From positions 496,001 through 560,000 of the forward strand of contig CAVPZS010000012.1 of the NCBI GenBank assembly GCA_963710275.1: DNA of 64,000 nt, given 5' to 3'. This DNA comes from Rhodoblastus sp963710275. Lineage in GTDB: Bacteria > Pseudomonadota > Alphaproteobacteria > Rhizobiales > Beijerinckiaceae. Every line of letters starts with the position of its first letter. Position 1 is the stretch's first letter. This document shows positions 1 through 9,587 of the stretch, piece by piece. The notes beneath the pieces were generated by a model. The model was given only the letters and a program-made list of their open reading frames with translations, made no database searches and was not told where the DNA came from. The position numbers and the translations under genes are program-made.

Positions 1-1
1 C

Positions 2-898
<897 letters not shown>

Positions 899-909
899 GG
901 AGAGCGAAC

Positions 910-2328
910 ATGTCGATCCTGTCCCACCGCCTTGCCAATTCTCGTATGGTCTTTGGCGCCGAAGAACGCGCTTTCCTCCCCGCCGCGCTTGAAGTGATGG
1001 AGACGCCGCCCAATCCGCTCGGCCGCGTCCTCACCCTGTCGCTATGCCTCGTGGCCTTAGGCGCCCTCGCCTGGGCGACCGTCGGCAAGGTCGACATCGT
1101 TGCCGTGGCCGGAGGAAAGTTCGTGTCGCGCCTGCGGACGCAAGTGGTGCAGCCCTTCGAGACGGCGAGCGTCGCGGCCATAATGGTCCGTCCAGGCCAG
1201 AGCGTGCGCGCCGGCGAACCGCTGATCGAGCTCGACAAGACGGCGGCGCTGGCCGAACGCGAACATGCGCGCAGTGAAGGCGCGGCGGCGAGCCTCGACG
1301 AGATGCGGCTAGAGTCTTTCCTCGAGGGCTACGCCTCCGCGCCCTTCGAACAGGTCGCCGCGGCTACGCCGCTGGAGCGCCAGCGCGCCCAGGCGCAACT
1401 GAGCGAGCAGATCGCCGAGCGCGCCGGAAAGATCGCCGCCATAGAACAGGAGGCGACGCAGCGCCGCGCCGAGCGGCAATCGCTGCAGCAGACCGCGGAA
1501 AAGATCGAGGCGACCCTGCCCATGGTGGCCGAGCGCGCAGATATCCGGACCAAGGCTGCGGCCATGGGCAACGTCTCGGTTCTCGCCAAGCTTGAAAGCC
1601 AGCAGCTGGTGGTCGAGACGAGGTCGGAGCTCAAGATCACCCGCTCGAAAATCGCGTCACTCGATGCCGCCATCGCCTCTCTGGAGCAGAAGGTCACGGG
1701 GACCGAGGCCGAGATCCGCGCCAATGCGATGGGCGAGATGTCCAAGGCGCGCGACCGGGTCGCCTCGGCGCGCGAGGCCCTGGCCAAGGCGCAGCGGCGG
1801 CTCGACCTGCAGACCCTGCGCGCGCCCATTTCGGGAACCGTTCAGCAAATGCATGTGGCGTCGCTGGGCAGTGTTGTGACGCCGGCGCAGCAATTGCTTT
1901 CCATTGCGCCAGGAAGTGATGCTGTCGAGGTCGAGGCCGTGATGGAAAATCGCGACGTCGGCTTTGTCGCCCCCGGACAGGCTGTCGAAATCAAGGTCGA
2001 CGCCTATCCTTTCACACGCTACGGATTTCTGAGGGGCAAGGTGAGTTCGGTCGACCGCGACGCGGAAGCGGCGCCGGTGGCGCAGAACGGAGCGCAGGGG
2101 ACCGAGCGCGCCGCCGACCGCACCGACGCTGTCGAGGCGAGCGAGCGGCTGCGCTACACAGTGCATGTCGCGCTGGAGCCGGAGGCGTTCGATGTCGACG
2201 GGCGTCCGGCCAATCTGTTGCCAGGCATGTCGGTCAAGGCGGAAATCATCACCGGCAAGCGGCGGATCATCGATTTCCTGCTCGCGCCCTTACGCGAGCA
2301 CATGCATGACGGCTTGCGCGAAAGGTGA
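910..2328 (+). CDS. HlyD-family membrane fusion protein (type I secretion adaptor)
   Basis: Periplasmic adaptor linking the upstream ABC exporter to an outer-membrane channel. After a short cytoplasmic start there is one membrane segment at about residues 36-58, then a beta/lipoyl-like half motif, a long alpha-helical coiled coil (about residues 110-310, rich in Ala, Arg and Glu) and a returning lipoyl/beta-barrel domain (residues around 300-450, with LRAPISGTVQ). About 472 residues, normal for HlyD/PrtE. I chose ATG 910 because GAGGAG lies just upstream; an in-frame GTG at 895 overlaps the ABC gene stop and lacks a ribosome site. The two genes form one operon. It does not look nif-related. 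Confidence 0.9.
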   Translation: MSILSHRLANSRMVFGAEERAFLPAALEVMETPPNPLGRVLTLSLCLVALGALAWATVGKVDIVAVAGGKFVSRLRTQVVQPFETASVAAIMVRPGQSVRAGEPLIELDKTAALAEREHARSEGAAASLDEMRLESFLEGYASAPFEQVAAATPLERQRAQAQLSEQIAERAGKIAAIEQEATQRRAERQSLQQTAEKIEATLPMVAERADIRTKAAAMGNVSVLAKLESQQLVVETRSELKITRSKIASLDAAIASLEQKVTGTEAEIRANAMGEMSKARDRVASAREALAKAQRRLDLQTLRAPISGTVQQMHVASLGSVVTPAQQLLSIAPGSDAVEVEAVMENRDVGFVAPGQAVEIKVDAYPFTRYGFLRGKVSSVDRDAEAAPVAQNGAQGTERAADRTDAVEASERLRYTVHVALEPEAFDVDGRPANLLPGMSVKAEIITGKRRIIDFLLAPLREHMHDGLRER

Positions 2329-2390
2329 ATTGTTATTGCGCGGAGCGAAGCTGCGAAGCAATCCGCGCCGCGGTTCGCTGTTGATGCTTC

Positions 2391-2409
2391 CCCCGGAGAA
2401 GATCCGGGG
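2391..2409. terminator. Hairpin between convergent hlyD and fixX
   Basis: A 7-bp perfect stem (CCCCGGA / TCCGGGG) with a 5-base loop sits between two converging genes. There is no T-run on either side, so it is only a possible bidirectional transcription barrier. Confidence 0.35.
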
Positions 2410-2424
2410 CGCCTGCAGTGATGC

Positions 2425-2721
2425 TCAGCCGAACTTGAACAAGATGCCGTAGCCGCCGCGCGGGTAATTCCAGGTGATCTCGCCGGCTTCCTCGCACAGC
2501 ACGCGGCAGGTGCCGCATTCGAGACAGCCGTCGGCGGTGAGCTCCACCTGGCCGGTTTCCGCAAGGGAATAGCAGCCGGCCGGGCAAAGATGCGTCATCG
2601 CCAGCAGGTTCTTTGACGGTTTGTCATGCGCCGCGATCTTGATATGCGGCTGACCGGAATCGACCATGTAGCGGTTCTGGAAAAGCTTTTCCTCGACCTT
2701 CTGGAATTGCGCTTCAGCCAT
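2425..2721 (-). CDS. fixX: FixX ferredoxin-like protein
   Basis: Small [4Fe-4S] ferredoxin-like subunit of the FixABCX electron-bifurcating complex, which passes electrons from NADH through flavins toward the nitrogenase reductant. At 98 residues it has the family length. The cysteines HLCPAGC and DGCLECGTCRVLC supply the cluster ligands, and the C-terminal NYPRGGYGILFKFG is the typical FixX ending. It is the last gene of fixABCX; its ATG (2721) lies just beyond the fixC end at 2752, an unusually short gap. An iron-sulfur protein of this sequence has no other likely role here. Confidence 0.95.
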   Translation of the reverse strand: MAEAQFQKVEEKLFQNRYMVDSGQPHIKIAAHDKPSKNLLAMTHLCPAGCYSLAETGQVELTADGCLECGTCRVLCEEAGEITWNYPRGGYGILFKFG

Positions 2722-2751
2722 GTTGCGTCTCCCTCGGTGAAAATGCGGAAA

Positions 2752-4057
2752 TCAGCGCCACGCGCGGGCGATGCGGATGGCGTCGCCAATCAGGCCGAAG
2801 CCGCGCGCCTTGCGGAACTGGCGCACCGTGGCCTTTTCCTTCTCGATCTTCGGCGTGCCGTCGACGCGGACGAAATTCTCCATCGCCTTCGAAACCAGCT
2901 GCGGATAGGTGAGGAAAAGATTGGAGGCCTGCGTGTGCAGAAGGCCCGGCATGTCCTTGTGCTTCTTCAGGTCCTTCATGACAAAGCTTTCGTCGAGCAT
3001 CTTCTTGTAGAGCGCGAGATTGTCCTTGGTCATCTGCATCGCGGCGCGACTTGATCTGGAAGATCGCCTCGCCTGCGAGGCGCCCTGAGGTCATGGCGAG
3101 GTTGGAGCCCTCGCGATGCACGGCGTTGTTGAGCTGTCCCGCGTCGCCGCAGATCACCCAGCCATTGCCGAAAAGTTGCGGGACCGCCTTGAAGCCACCC
3201 TCGGGAATGAGATGCGCGGCATATTCCTTGACTTCCGAACCGGCGATCAGCGGCGCTATGGACGGGTGCTTCTTGAAAGTGTCGAGCAATTGCGCGGGAG
3301 AGGTCTCGTTCTCCGCGAAATCGGAAACAAGGCAGCCGATGCCGACCGAAATGCTTTCCTTGTTGGTGTAGACAAAACCCATGCCGGCCATGCCATTGGA
3401 AATCGTTCCGGCGGCCTCGATCACTGCGCCTTCGTCGGCCTTAAGATTGAAGCGCGCCTCGATGGTTTCCGCCGGCAGGAAGTGCATTTCCTTTACCGCC
3501 AACGCTACATGATCGGCGGAGGGCCGTGGGCGCAATTCGGCGCGGGTGCCGAGCAGGCCGTTGACGCCTTCCGCCAGCACCACGACATCGCAATGAATCG
3601 GGCCGCCGGAGCGGTCGGTGCGCACGCCGATGACCTTGCCATAGGGATCATGGATCAGTTCGACGGCGGTGGTCTCGCACAACAGGATAGAGCCCTTTGC
3701 CTGGGCTTCGCGCGCGAACCAGCGATCGAACTGCGAGCGGATGATGGTGTAGCGGTTCGGACGCTCCTCGTTGAACTCGTCGCTCCGGTAATGCATCCCG
3801 GTATGCGCCTTGTCGGTCATGAACCAGAAGCGCTGTTCGATCAGGCGGCGCTCCAGCGGCGCCTCGTTACGAAAGTCGGGAATGATCTTTTCCAGCATGT
3901 CGGCATAGAGAATGCCGCCCTGGACATTTTTCGAACCCGGATATTCGCCGCGTTCGAGTTGCAACACCTTCAGCCCGCGCGAGGCCATCGTATAGGCCGC
4001 GGCGTTGCCGGACATGCCGGCGCCGATGACGATCGCATCGAATTTTTCGTCGATCAT
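2752..4057 (-). CDS. fixC: FixC electron transfer flavoprotein-quinone oxidoreductase (one frameshift)
   Basis: FAD-binding, quinone-reducing subunit of FixABCX. The N-terminus has the dinucleotide-binding GAGMSGNAAAY motif, and the middle carries VICGDAGQLNN and the SGRLAGEAIFQIKS segment near residue 335. The reading frame is then lost near 3040-3050; the rest (MTKDNLALYKKMLDES to the end at 2752) continues in another frame, and both parts match FixC. One base change restores a product of about 434 residues, the family size. Given many similar indels in this window I treat it as an intact gene with a probable sequence error. It lies between fixB and fixX on the same strand. Confidence 0.9.
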
Positions 4058-4080
4058 TGTCTTCGTCTCCTGCGATGCGC

Positions 4081-5187
4081 TTAGCCGGCGAGCCGGTCTT
4101 TGGAATGGGGCGAAAGGCGCTTCCGAAAAGCTTCCGTCAGAGCCGGCAGAAAGCGGATGGCGTCGGTGACGATGGCGAGATGCGCGAAGTCCATGATCGG
4201 CGCGTTCTTGTCCGTATTGATCGCGACGATCATGTCGGCGCCCTCGACGCCGACGCGGTGCTGGATGGCGCCGGAAATGCCGGCGGCGATATAGAGTTTC
4301 GGCCGGATGGTCTTGCCGGTCTGGCCGATCTGGCGGTCCGAGGTCAGCCAGCCCTTCTGGATCAGCGGACGCGAGGCCCCGAATTCAGCGCCCAGCACCG
4401 AGGCGAGATTCTTGACCAGCTGGAAATTCTCCGGGCTCTGCAAGCCCATGCCGCCGGCCACCACCACATCGGCGAAAGCGAGGTTGGACTTGTTGGAGTC
4501 GCGATCCGGCACGAACCGCAGAATTTTCGTGATGATGTCGGATTCCTCGATATCGATGGCGAAAGGCACGACGCGGCCTTCGCGGCCTTCCTGCCGAGGA
4601 GGCATGGGCATGACGCGCGGGCGCACCGTCGCCATTTGCGGGCGGTAGTTCAGCGTGTAGATGGTGCAGAGCAGGGAGCCGCCGAAGGTCGGACGCGTCG
4701 CCGCCAGCGACTTGTCGTCGTCAACGCGGAGTTCCGTGCAGTCGGCGGTGAGACCGGTCAAGAGCGTCGTGGCGACCGAGCCGGCGAGATCGCGGCCGAG
4801 CGTCGTGGCGCCGAGCAGCAGGATTTCAGGCTTGTGCGCATTGACGAGTTGGGTGAGGCCCTTGGAATAGGGCTCGTTGCGGTAATCGGCCAGCACCGGG
4901 TTTTCGACGAGATAGACGACATCGGCGCCATAGGCGAAGGCCTCCTGCGCCGCGTGCTTCACCTCTTCGCCCGGCGCGCCCATGACGACGCCGGCGAGTT
5001 CGACGCCGAGCTGGTCAGCGAGCTTGCGGCCTTCGCCGAGCAGCTCGAAGGAGACGGGATGCACCACCCCGCGCTCCATTTCGATGAACACCCAGACGTG
5101 CTTGTGGTCGCGGAATTTCTCGGGCAATTCCTTCTTCATCGTGGCGCGGCTGCCGGACTGGGCCGGCGCGGGCTTCGGATCGCTCAT
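4081..5187 (-). CDS. fixB: FixB electron transfer flavoprotein alpha subunit
   Basis: ETF alpha subunit of the FixABCX complex. The 368-residue protein has the N-terminal ETF alpha/beta fold (HVWVFIEMERG onward). Its C-terminal FAD domain carries the hallmark motifs VVAGGMGLQ, GASRPL, GQTGKTI, PKLYIAAGISGAIQH and IVAINTDKNAPI. The N-terminal 16 residues before MKKELPEKF are Pro/Ala/Ser-rich, so translation could also begin at that internal Met. It is cotranscribed with fixA upstream and fixC downstream, from the sigma-54 promoter before fixA. Confidence 0.96.
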   Translation of the reverse strand: MSDPKPAPAQSGSRATMKKELPEKFRDHKHVWVFIEMERGVVHPVSFELLGEGRKLADQLGVELAGVVMGAPGEEVKHAAQEAFAYGADVVYLVENPVLADYRNEPYSKGLTQLVNAHKPEILLLGATTLGRDLAGSVATTLLTGLTADCTELRVDDDKSLAATRPTFGGSLLCTIYTLNYRPQMATVRPRVMPMPPRQEGREGRVVPFAIDIEESDIITKILRFVPDRDSNKSNLAFADVVVAGGMGLQSPENFQLVKNLASVLGAEFGASRPLIQKGWLTSDRQIGQTGKTIRPKLYIAAGISGAIQHRVGVEGADMIVAINTDKNAPIMDFAHLAIVTDAIRFLPALTEAFRKRLSPHSKDRLAG

Positions 5188-5214
5188 GGTCAGCTCCTTG
5201 GGGATGCGGCGGCT

Positions 5215-6066
5215 TCAGAATCCGGCGGCGAGTTTGGCGAGGTCGGCCTCGATCGCCGGGGCCTTTTGGAAAATGGTTTCGATCAGCGTTTCAGCCGACT
5301 CGGCCTGGGTCGCGCCAAGTTCGACCTGGGCGGCCTTTTCGGCTCGGGGCGCGGGCGCGAACACGCGCTTGACGACGGTCGGCGAACCGCGCAAGCCGCA
5401 AAGCTGCAAGTCCTCGATGCCGGCGTCCTTGGCGTTCCAGGTGAAAATTTCCGCGCGCGCGGCGCGCAGCGCATCGTCGATCTTGCCGCGCCGCACGACG
5501 TTCGAGCCTTCCAACATGGTGATCAGGCAAGGCAGCTTAGATTGCAGCAATTGCGTGCCGCCCTCGGAGCGGCGCTCCAGCTTGACGATCTTGGACCAGT
5601 TGTCGATTTCGACGATCGCCGACACATAGGTCAGCTGCAGCAGGTCGAGGCGCTTGGCGATGCCGGGGCCGACCTGCGCGGTGTCGCCGTCGATGGTCTG
5701 CTTGCCGGCGAAGACAATGTCGACCGGCCCGAAAGTTTCGCCGATCTTGCGGATCGCCTGGGCCAGCGCATAGGAGGTCGCGAGCGTGTCGGAACCGGCG
5801 AAGAAGCGGTCGGTGAGCAGCACGGCGCGGTCGGCGCCAATGGTCAGCGCCTTGCGCAGCGAGTCCGAGGCCATGGGCGGTCCCATGGTCAGCACGGTGA
5901 CTTCTCCGCCGACCTTGTCGCGCAGGCGCAGCGCCTCTTCGAGCGAGAAGAGATCATAAGGATTGATGATCGTCGGCACGCCCTGGCGCATGATCGTGTT
6001 GGTCACGGGATGGACGCGGATTTGCGCCGAATCCGGAACCTGTTTGATGCAGACGACAAAGTGCAT
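5215..6066 (-). CDS. fixA: FixA electron transfer flavoprotein beta subunit
   Basis: ETF beta subunit that takes electrons from NADH and bifurcates them with FixB. It starts MHFVVCIKQVPDS, the family start, and carries the nucleotide-binding region (LTIGADRAVLLTD, FAGKQTIDGDTAQVGPGIAKRL). Its 283 residues match symbiotic and diazotrophic FixA. It is the first gene of fixABCX. A TGGTAC-N5-TTGC promoter lies about 67 bases upstream of the ATG and a TGT-N10-ACA site lies further up, so NifA/RpoN control is inferred. Confidence 0.96.
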   Translation of the reverse strand: MHFVVCIKQVPDSAQIRVHPVTNTIMRQGVPTIINPYDLFSLEEALRLRDKVGGEVTVLTMGPPMASDSLRKALTIGADRAVLLTDRFFAGSDTLATSYALAQAIRKIGETFGPVDIVFAGKQTIDGDTAQVGPGIAKRLDLLQLTYVSAIVEIDNWSKIVKLERRSEGGTQLLQSKLPCLITMLEGSNVVRRGKIDDALRAARAEIFTWNAKDAGIEDLQLCGLRGSPTVVKRVFAPAPRAEKAAQVELGATQAESAETLIETIFQKAPAIEADLAKLAAGF

Positions 6067-6132
6067 GTTTTGCCTCCGGCGGCGCCAGCCGCATTATTGA
6101 AAATGGGGACGCTTGATGTCGGCAAGGGCGTC

Positions 6133-6147
6133 GCAAGCTCCGTACCA
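6133..6147 (-). promoter_or_regulatory. sigma-54 promoter of fixABCX
   Basis: On the minus strand the bases read TGGTACGGAGCTTGC, giving GG-N10-GC with a perfect TTGC -12 element and one change in the -24 element. Transcription would start near 6121, upstream of fixA at 6066. Confidence 0.8.
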
Positions 6148-6231
6148 CTCTGGAAAATCCTTCAAAACGCCCGGTAAATCGCCGGAAAATAAGGCGTTCC
6201 TGCTTGTCGGCCATCGCCTTGATGACGAGCC

Positions 6232-6247
6232 TGTCGGCATTGCTACA
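6232..6247. promoter_or_regulatory. NifA upstream activating sequence for fixABCX
   Basis: TGTCGGCATTGCTACA fits TGT-N10-ACA exactly and lies about 85 bases upstream of the -24 element, a usual NifA distance. Confidence 0.75.
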
Positions 6248-6306
6248 GGAGTGTTGGACAGCTCGCGATGAAACCCGTCAGTTTGTTCGTCGCGGGATGG
6301 CGAGCT

Positions 6307-7065
6307 TCAATCCGTGGTTTCGTCCTGTCGGCTTTTCGCACGTGCCGAGACTTCCGGATCCGGATCGTCGATCAACCTCGCCGCCACTTTCCTCGGCGCG
6401 CGGTCGGCGACGACATAGCGCACGCGCAGGTCGTCGTCGTCGACCAGATGCCCGAGCGCGTCGGGCGCGATGCGTTCGGCGGCCTCGCGGCGCACCAGCG
6501 GGTCCTTGTCGTGGATCATCGCGAACAGCCGTTCCGCCGGCAGGCGGCTCGCGACCCAGCGGCGGATGGTCGGGTCCTTGTCGCCGATCATCATCGGCAA
6601 CAGCTTGGGGTCAAGCCGCCGCGCCACGGTGAAGCGCACCCTCTCGCTCTCGTCATTGGCCATGGCGACGAGATCGCCGCCGTCCAGCCGCAGCGCGCAG
6701 GCGACGCGCACAGAAGAGTCCTTGTCGCTGCGCATCTCGCGCACCCTAGGCAAGGGCAGGCGCAGCGCCGCCATGGCGCGCACCTCCGGTTCGCGGTCGG
6801 TCATCAGGCGGACAATCTGGAAGGGATTGGCGTATTTCGCCGCGAGGGCGCGAACCTCGAAATAGACGGCGTCGAGATAGGTCGAGGCCAATTCGGGGTT
6901 GGTTGCGAAGAAACTGTCGATGCGTTTCGACCGCTTGTCGCGCACGCAGATGCGCCCGAGCACGCAGCGCCCGCCGGCCCGCAAGGGTTCGTGCGGGCAG
7001 TCCTGGCAGGAGAAAGGCTTGCCGGTCCAGTCGTCGGCCTCTTCCGTGTCGTCGGATGTCTCCAT
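6307..7065 (-). CDS. 4Fe4S-binding leucine-rich repeat variant (LRV) protein
   Basis: Member of the nif-associated LRV family: an N-terminal four-cysteine cluster (CQDC, GRCVLGRIC) expected to bind a [4Fe-4S] cluster, then tandem alpha-helical repeats of about 24 residues with the pattern DKDP.VRR..A.RLP to the C-terminus. The biochemical role is not established. I start at ATG 7065 (METSDDTEE), preceded by GGGAG, giving about 252 residues; the open frame runs further upstream but is Arg-rich and implausible. It lies upstream of fixA on the same strand, and a paralog of the same design is at 44096-44842 in the nifB operon. Confidence 0.85.
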   Translation of the reverse strand: METSDDTEEADDWTGKPFSCQDCPHEPLRAGGRCVLGRICVRDKRSKRIDSFFATNPELASTYLDAVYFEVRALAAKYANPFQIVRLMTDREPEVRAMAALRLPLPRVREMRSDKDSSVRVACALRLDGGDLVAMANDESERVRFTVARRLDPKLLPMMIGDKDPTIRRWVASRLPAERLFAMIHDKDPLVRREAAERIAPDALGHLVDDDDLRVRYVVADRAPRKVAARLIDDPDPEVSARAKSRQDETTD

Positions 7066-7181
7066 GCGCGCTCCCGGCAAATCCGCGAGGCGGCTTTGCA
7101 AGCGGCGCGCCAAGACAGGAGGGAGCGGATGGCGCGCCGCGCGGCGAATGGTTATGATGTCGGCGTCTGACCGAGGGACGA

Positions 7182-7478
7182 ATGCCTTTCGATACGAATG
7201 TCGTTGATCATTATTATGGATATGTTTTCGACGCCGGCTTTGCGTTGGCCGTGTTGTGTAGTTTCCTGGTCTGGAGGAAAAACGGCTACGACTTCGCGAA
7301 AACCGCCATGTCCTGGCCAAGCGGCCTGCGTGACCCCTGGCTGCTGCGGCTCTTTATCATGACCATGCTGGTCGTCGTCTTTGTGCTGGTTTATCCAGCT
7401 CTATCGCCGACCTTCTGCCAGAACAACCCTTGCAAGGGTCATCACGGCCGTCTTGATCCCAGGCCGCAAGCCCCTTGA
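7182..7478 (+). CDS. Small predicted membrane protein
   Basis: 98 residues with two hydrophobic segments (about residues 16-31 and 57-74, the latter MTMLVVVFVLVYPAL) and a short basic linker between them. A GAGGGACG ribosome site precedes the ATG. It lies between the divergent LRV gene and the convergent end of nifA. I do not recognise a family. The coding call rests on the clear membrane pattern, ribosome site and lack of overlap with other genes. Confidence 0.6.
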   Translation: MPFDTNVVDHYYGYVFDAGFALAVLCSFLVWRKNGYDFAKTAMSWPSGLRDPWLLRLFIMTMLVVVFVLVYPALSPTFCQNNPCKGHHGRLDPRPQAP

Positions 7479-7497
7479 AAACTGTTCTCCGTCAAGA

Positions 7498-9306
7498 TCA
7501 GAACCGCTTGATGTCGATGTTCTGCTTGCGCAAAGCGTAGCCGATCTGGCGCGGAGTCAGCCCCAGCAGGCGCGCCGCCTTGGCCTGCACCCAGCCGGTC
7601 TTGTCCAGCGCCTCGATCAGTTGCTCGCGCTCGCTCTTGCCGGGGTGGACCACCGGACAATGATCGGGCGAGGGACATTCATGCGGCATGCCTCTTTCCA
7701 TCGCGCCCAGCGCGTGCTCGGCGCAGGCTCCGGCCAGAGCCTCGACGGGACGCTCGGCGATGAAAGGTTCCGGCGCCGGAGCAGGAGCCGGGAAAGGCGC
7801 CGGTGCCGGGGCCGGCGGACGCGGCGTCGCCGTGATCGGCGGCATAGTGGGTTGCGGCGTCGGGTGCGGATGCACGCCGGTCAGGCCGTTATGGCCTTTC
7901 CACAATGTCGCCGACAGGCAGCAGCCCTGGAAGCAGGCCAGATCGGAGTCGAGGATCTCGGTTCCCGCAGCCAGCGTCGCGGTGCGCCGGACGCAATTCT
8001 CCAGTTCGCGGACATTGCCGGGAAAGGCGCAGCGCGACATGATGTCCATCGCCTTGGACGAAAAATCATGGTCGATGCCGTTTTCCCGCCCGAATTCGTC
8101 GAGGAAGCGCTTCGCCAGGATCCTGATGTCGCCAGGCCGTTCCCTCAGGGGCGGCGTGACCAGGGTCACGACATTGATGCGGTAGTAGAGATCGGCGCGG
8201 AAATCGCCGCGCGACACCGCCTCTTCGAGATTGCGGTTGGTGGCGCAGACGATGCGGACATCGACCCTCAGGGTCTTCGTTCCGCCGACGCGTTCGAATT
8301 CGCCCTCCTGCAGCACGCGCAGCAGCTTGGCCTGGAACGAGGCGGAAATCTCGCCGATTTCGTCGAGGAAGAGCGTGCCGCCATGGGCCAGTTCGAAACG
8401 GCCGATGCGCTGGTTGACGGCGCCGGTGAACGAACCCTTCTCATGCCCGAACAATTCGGATTCGATCACGCTCTCCGGCAGCGCCGCGCAATTGACCTTG
8501 ACGAAGGCGGCTTTCGCCCGCGGTGAATTCTCATGGATGGCGCGGGCGAACAGCTCCTTGCCGGTGCCGGTTTCGCCACGCAGCAGCACGGTGGCGTTGG
8601 AGCGCGCGGCGATCTCGATCCGCTGCAACAGGGTCTTGATCGCGGGGCTTTCGCCGACAATGAAATCGAATTTTCCGGGCGCGGCTGGTTTTGACGGCTG
8701 GCGCACATCGGTCAGCGCCTTTTCCAGCCGGTGCTGTTCCCGGATCAAGCGGTCGCGGTCGCGCGCGATGAGAGCGTGCATGCGCATCGCCTGTCCCACC
8801 AGATTGGCCACCATGGTCAACATGCGCACGTCGTCTTCCAGGCGGAAATCGAGCTTGCCGCTCCACTCCCGGTCCACCGTCAGCGTGCCCTTGGCCACGC
8901 CGTCGACCTTGATGGGCACGCCGAGGAAACTGACCTTGGTCATCGGCGGCAGGAGGTGCCGATAGGCGGTGCCGGTGAAATATTGATGAGTCGAGACGTC
9001 CTCGATCACCAGCGGCACGCCGGTGGCGACAATATGGTCGATCACCTTCTGCGGCAAAAGGGTCTTGGCGCCATTGGCCTTGGCCGAACCGTCCGACGAT
9101 GCGGTGATTTCCGGCTCGCCCGCCTCGTCGAGGGCCAGGATGAACCCGCGCCGCATTTGCATGAAGGATGAGAGAACGGCAATCACCGCGCCGAGCGTCC
9201 GCTCGAGCGACTGGGCGCCGGTCAGGATCTTGGATATTTCATACACGCCCGCCAAGGCCACGTCCTTGTAGGCGGGTTCAAAGAGGATTTTTTCCATAGT
9301 CGCCAT
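7498..9306 (-). CDS. nifA: NifA nitrogen-fixation activator (copy 1)
   Basis: Sigma-54-dependent activator of nif genes. Domains in order: N-terminal GAF (about residues 20-180), AAA+ domain (about 215-450) with Walker A GETGTGKE, the sigma-54 contact loop GSFTGA and Walker B TLFLDEIGE, then the interdomain linker and a C-terminal Fis-type helix-turn-helix (QAKAARLLGLTPRQIGYALRK). The AAA end and linker hold C-X11-C-X19-C-X4-C, the signature of oxygen-responsive alphaproteobacterial NifA. The linker is stretched by a Pro/Ala-rich run at about residues 478-513, giving 602 residues. Two NifA sites upstream suggest self-activation. A second NifA is at 37955. Confidence 0.96.
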   Translation of the reverse strand: MATMEKILFEPAYKDVALAGVYEISKILTGAQSLERTLGAVIAVLSSFMQMRRGFILALDEAGEPEITASSDGSAKANGAKTLLPQKVIDHIVATGVPLVIEDVSTHQYFTGTAYRHLLPPMTKVSFLGVPIKVDGVAKGTLTVDREWSGKLDFRLEDDVRMLTMVANLVGQAMRMHALIARDRDRLIREQHRLEKALTDVRQPSKPAAPGKFDFIVGESPAIKTLLQRIEIAARSNATVLLRGETGTGKELFARAIHENSPRAKAAFVKVNCAALPESVIESELFGHEKGSFTGAVNQRIGRFELAHGGTLFLDEIGEISASFQAKLLRVLQEGEFERVGGTKTLRVDVRIVCATNRNLEEAVSRGDFRADLYYRINVVTLVTPPLRERPGDIRILAKRFLDEFGRENGIDHDFSSKAMDIMSRCAFPGNVRELENCVRRTATLAAGTEILDSDLACFQGCCLSATLWKGHNGLTGVHPHPTPQPTMPPITATPRPPAPAPAPFPAPAPAPEPFIAERPVEALAGACAEHALGAMERGMPHECPSPDHCPVVHPGKSEREQLIEALDKTGWVQAKAARLLGLTPRQIGYALRKQNIDIKRF

Positions 9307-9509
9307 GAAGCGGCTCCCGATCTATTGGCTTAGCGCCCTTAAAGATCGTCTTCTTTGGAACATGAACGGCGGGATCATGGATGGAAGGCGTCACATCCGT
9401 GTCCAGTCTCTATCGACCGTTGTCGCCTGTATCTGAGCTAAACGTAAGCCCCTGATACCCGCTTGGAAACGTCAAATAACAAGCAGCATGAGCTCCGCCC
9501 GCCTAATTA

Positions 9510-9525
9510 TGTCGCAAGCTGAACA
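9510..9525. promoter_or_regulatory. NifA site upstream of nifA
   Basis: TGTCGCAAGCTGAACA fits TGT-N10-ACA and sits 204 bases before the nifA start. The best sigma-54-like element between them (minus strand, about 9437-9451, GG-N10-GC but a poor -12) is weak. Confidence 0.6.
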
Positions 9526-9568
9526 AAATAAGCGCGTTTCTCGAATGATTCAAAATCGTGGTTTATTT

Positions 9569-9584
9569 TGTCGCGTTCGCGACA
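9569..9584. promoter_or_regulatory. NifA site (perfect palindrome) upstream of nifA
   Basis: TGTCGCGTTCGCGACA has fully complementary 7-base arms and matches TGT-N10-ACA. It lies just past the modD stop, 59 bases above the other nifA site, so the two form a tandem pair. Confidence 0.7.
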
Positions 9585-9587
9585 GGC

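Noticed and set aside
4057..6177. A 706-residue open frame on the plus strand across fixA and fixB
   Set aside because: It is the complement of two certain genes in GC-rich DNA; its composition is Arg/Gly/Asp-rich with no domain.
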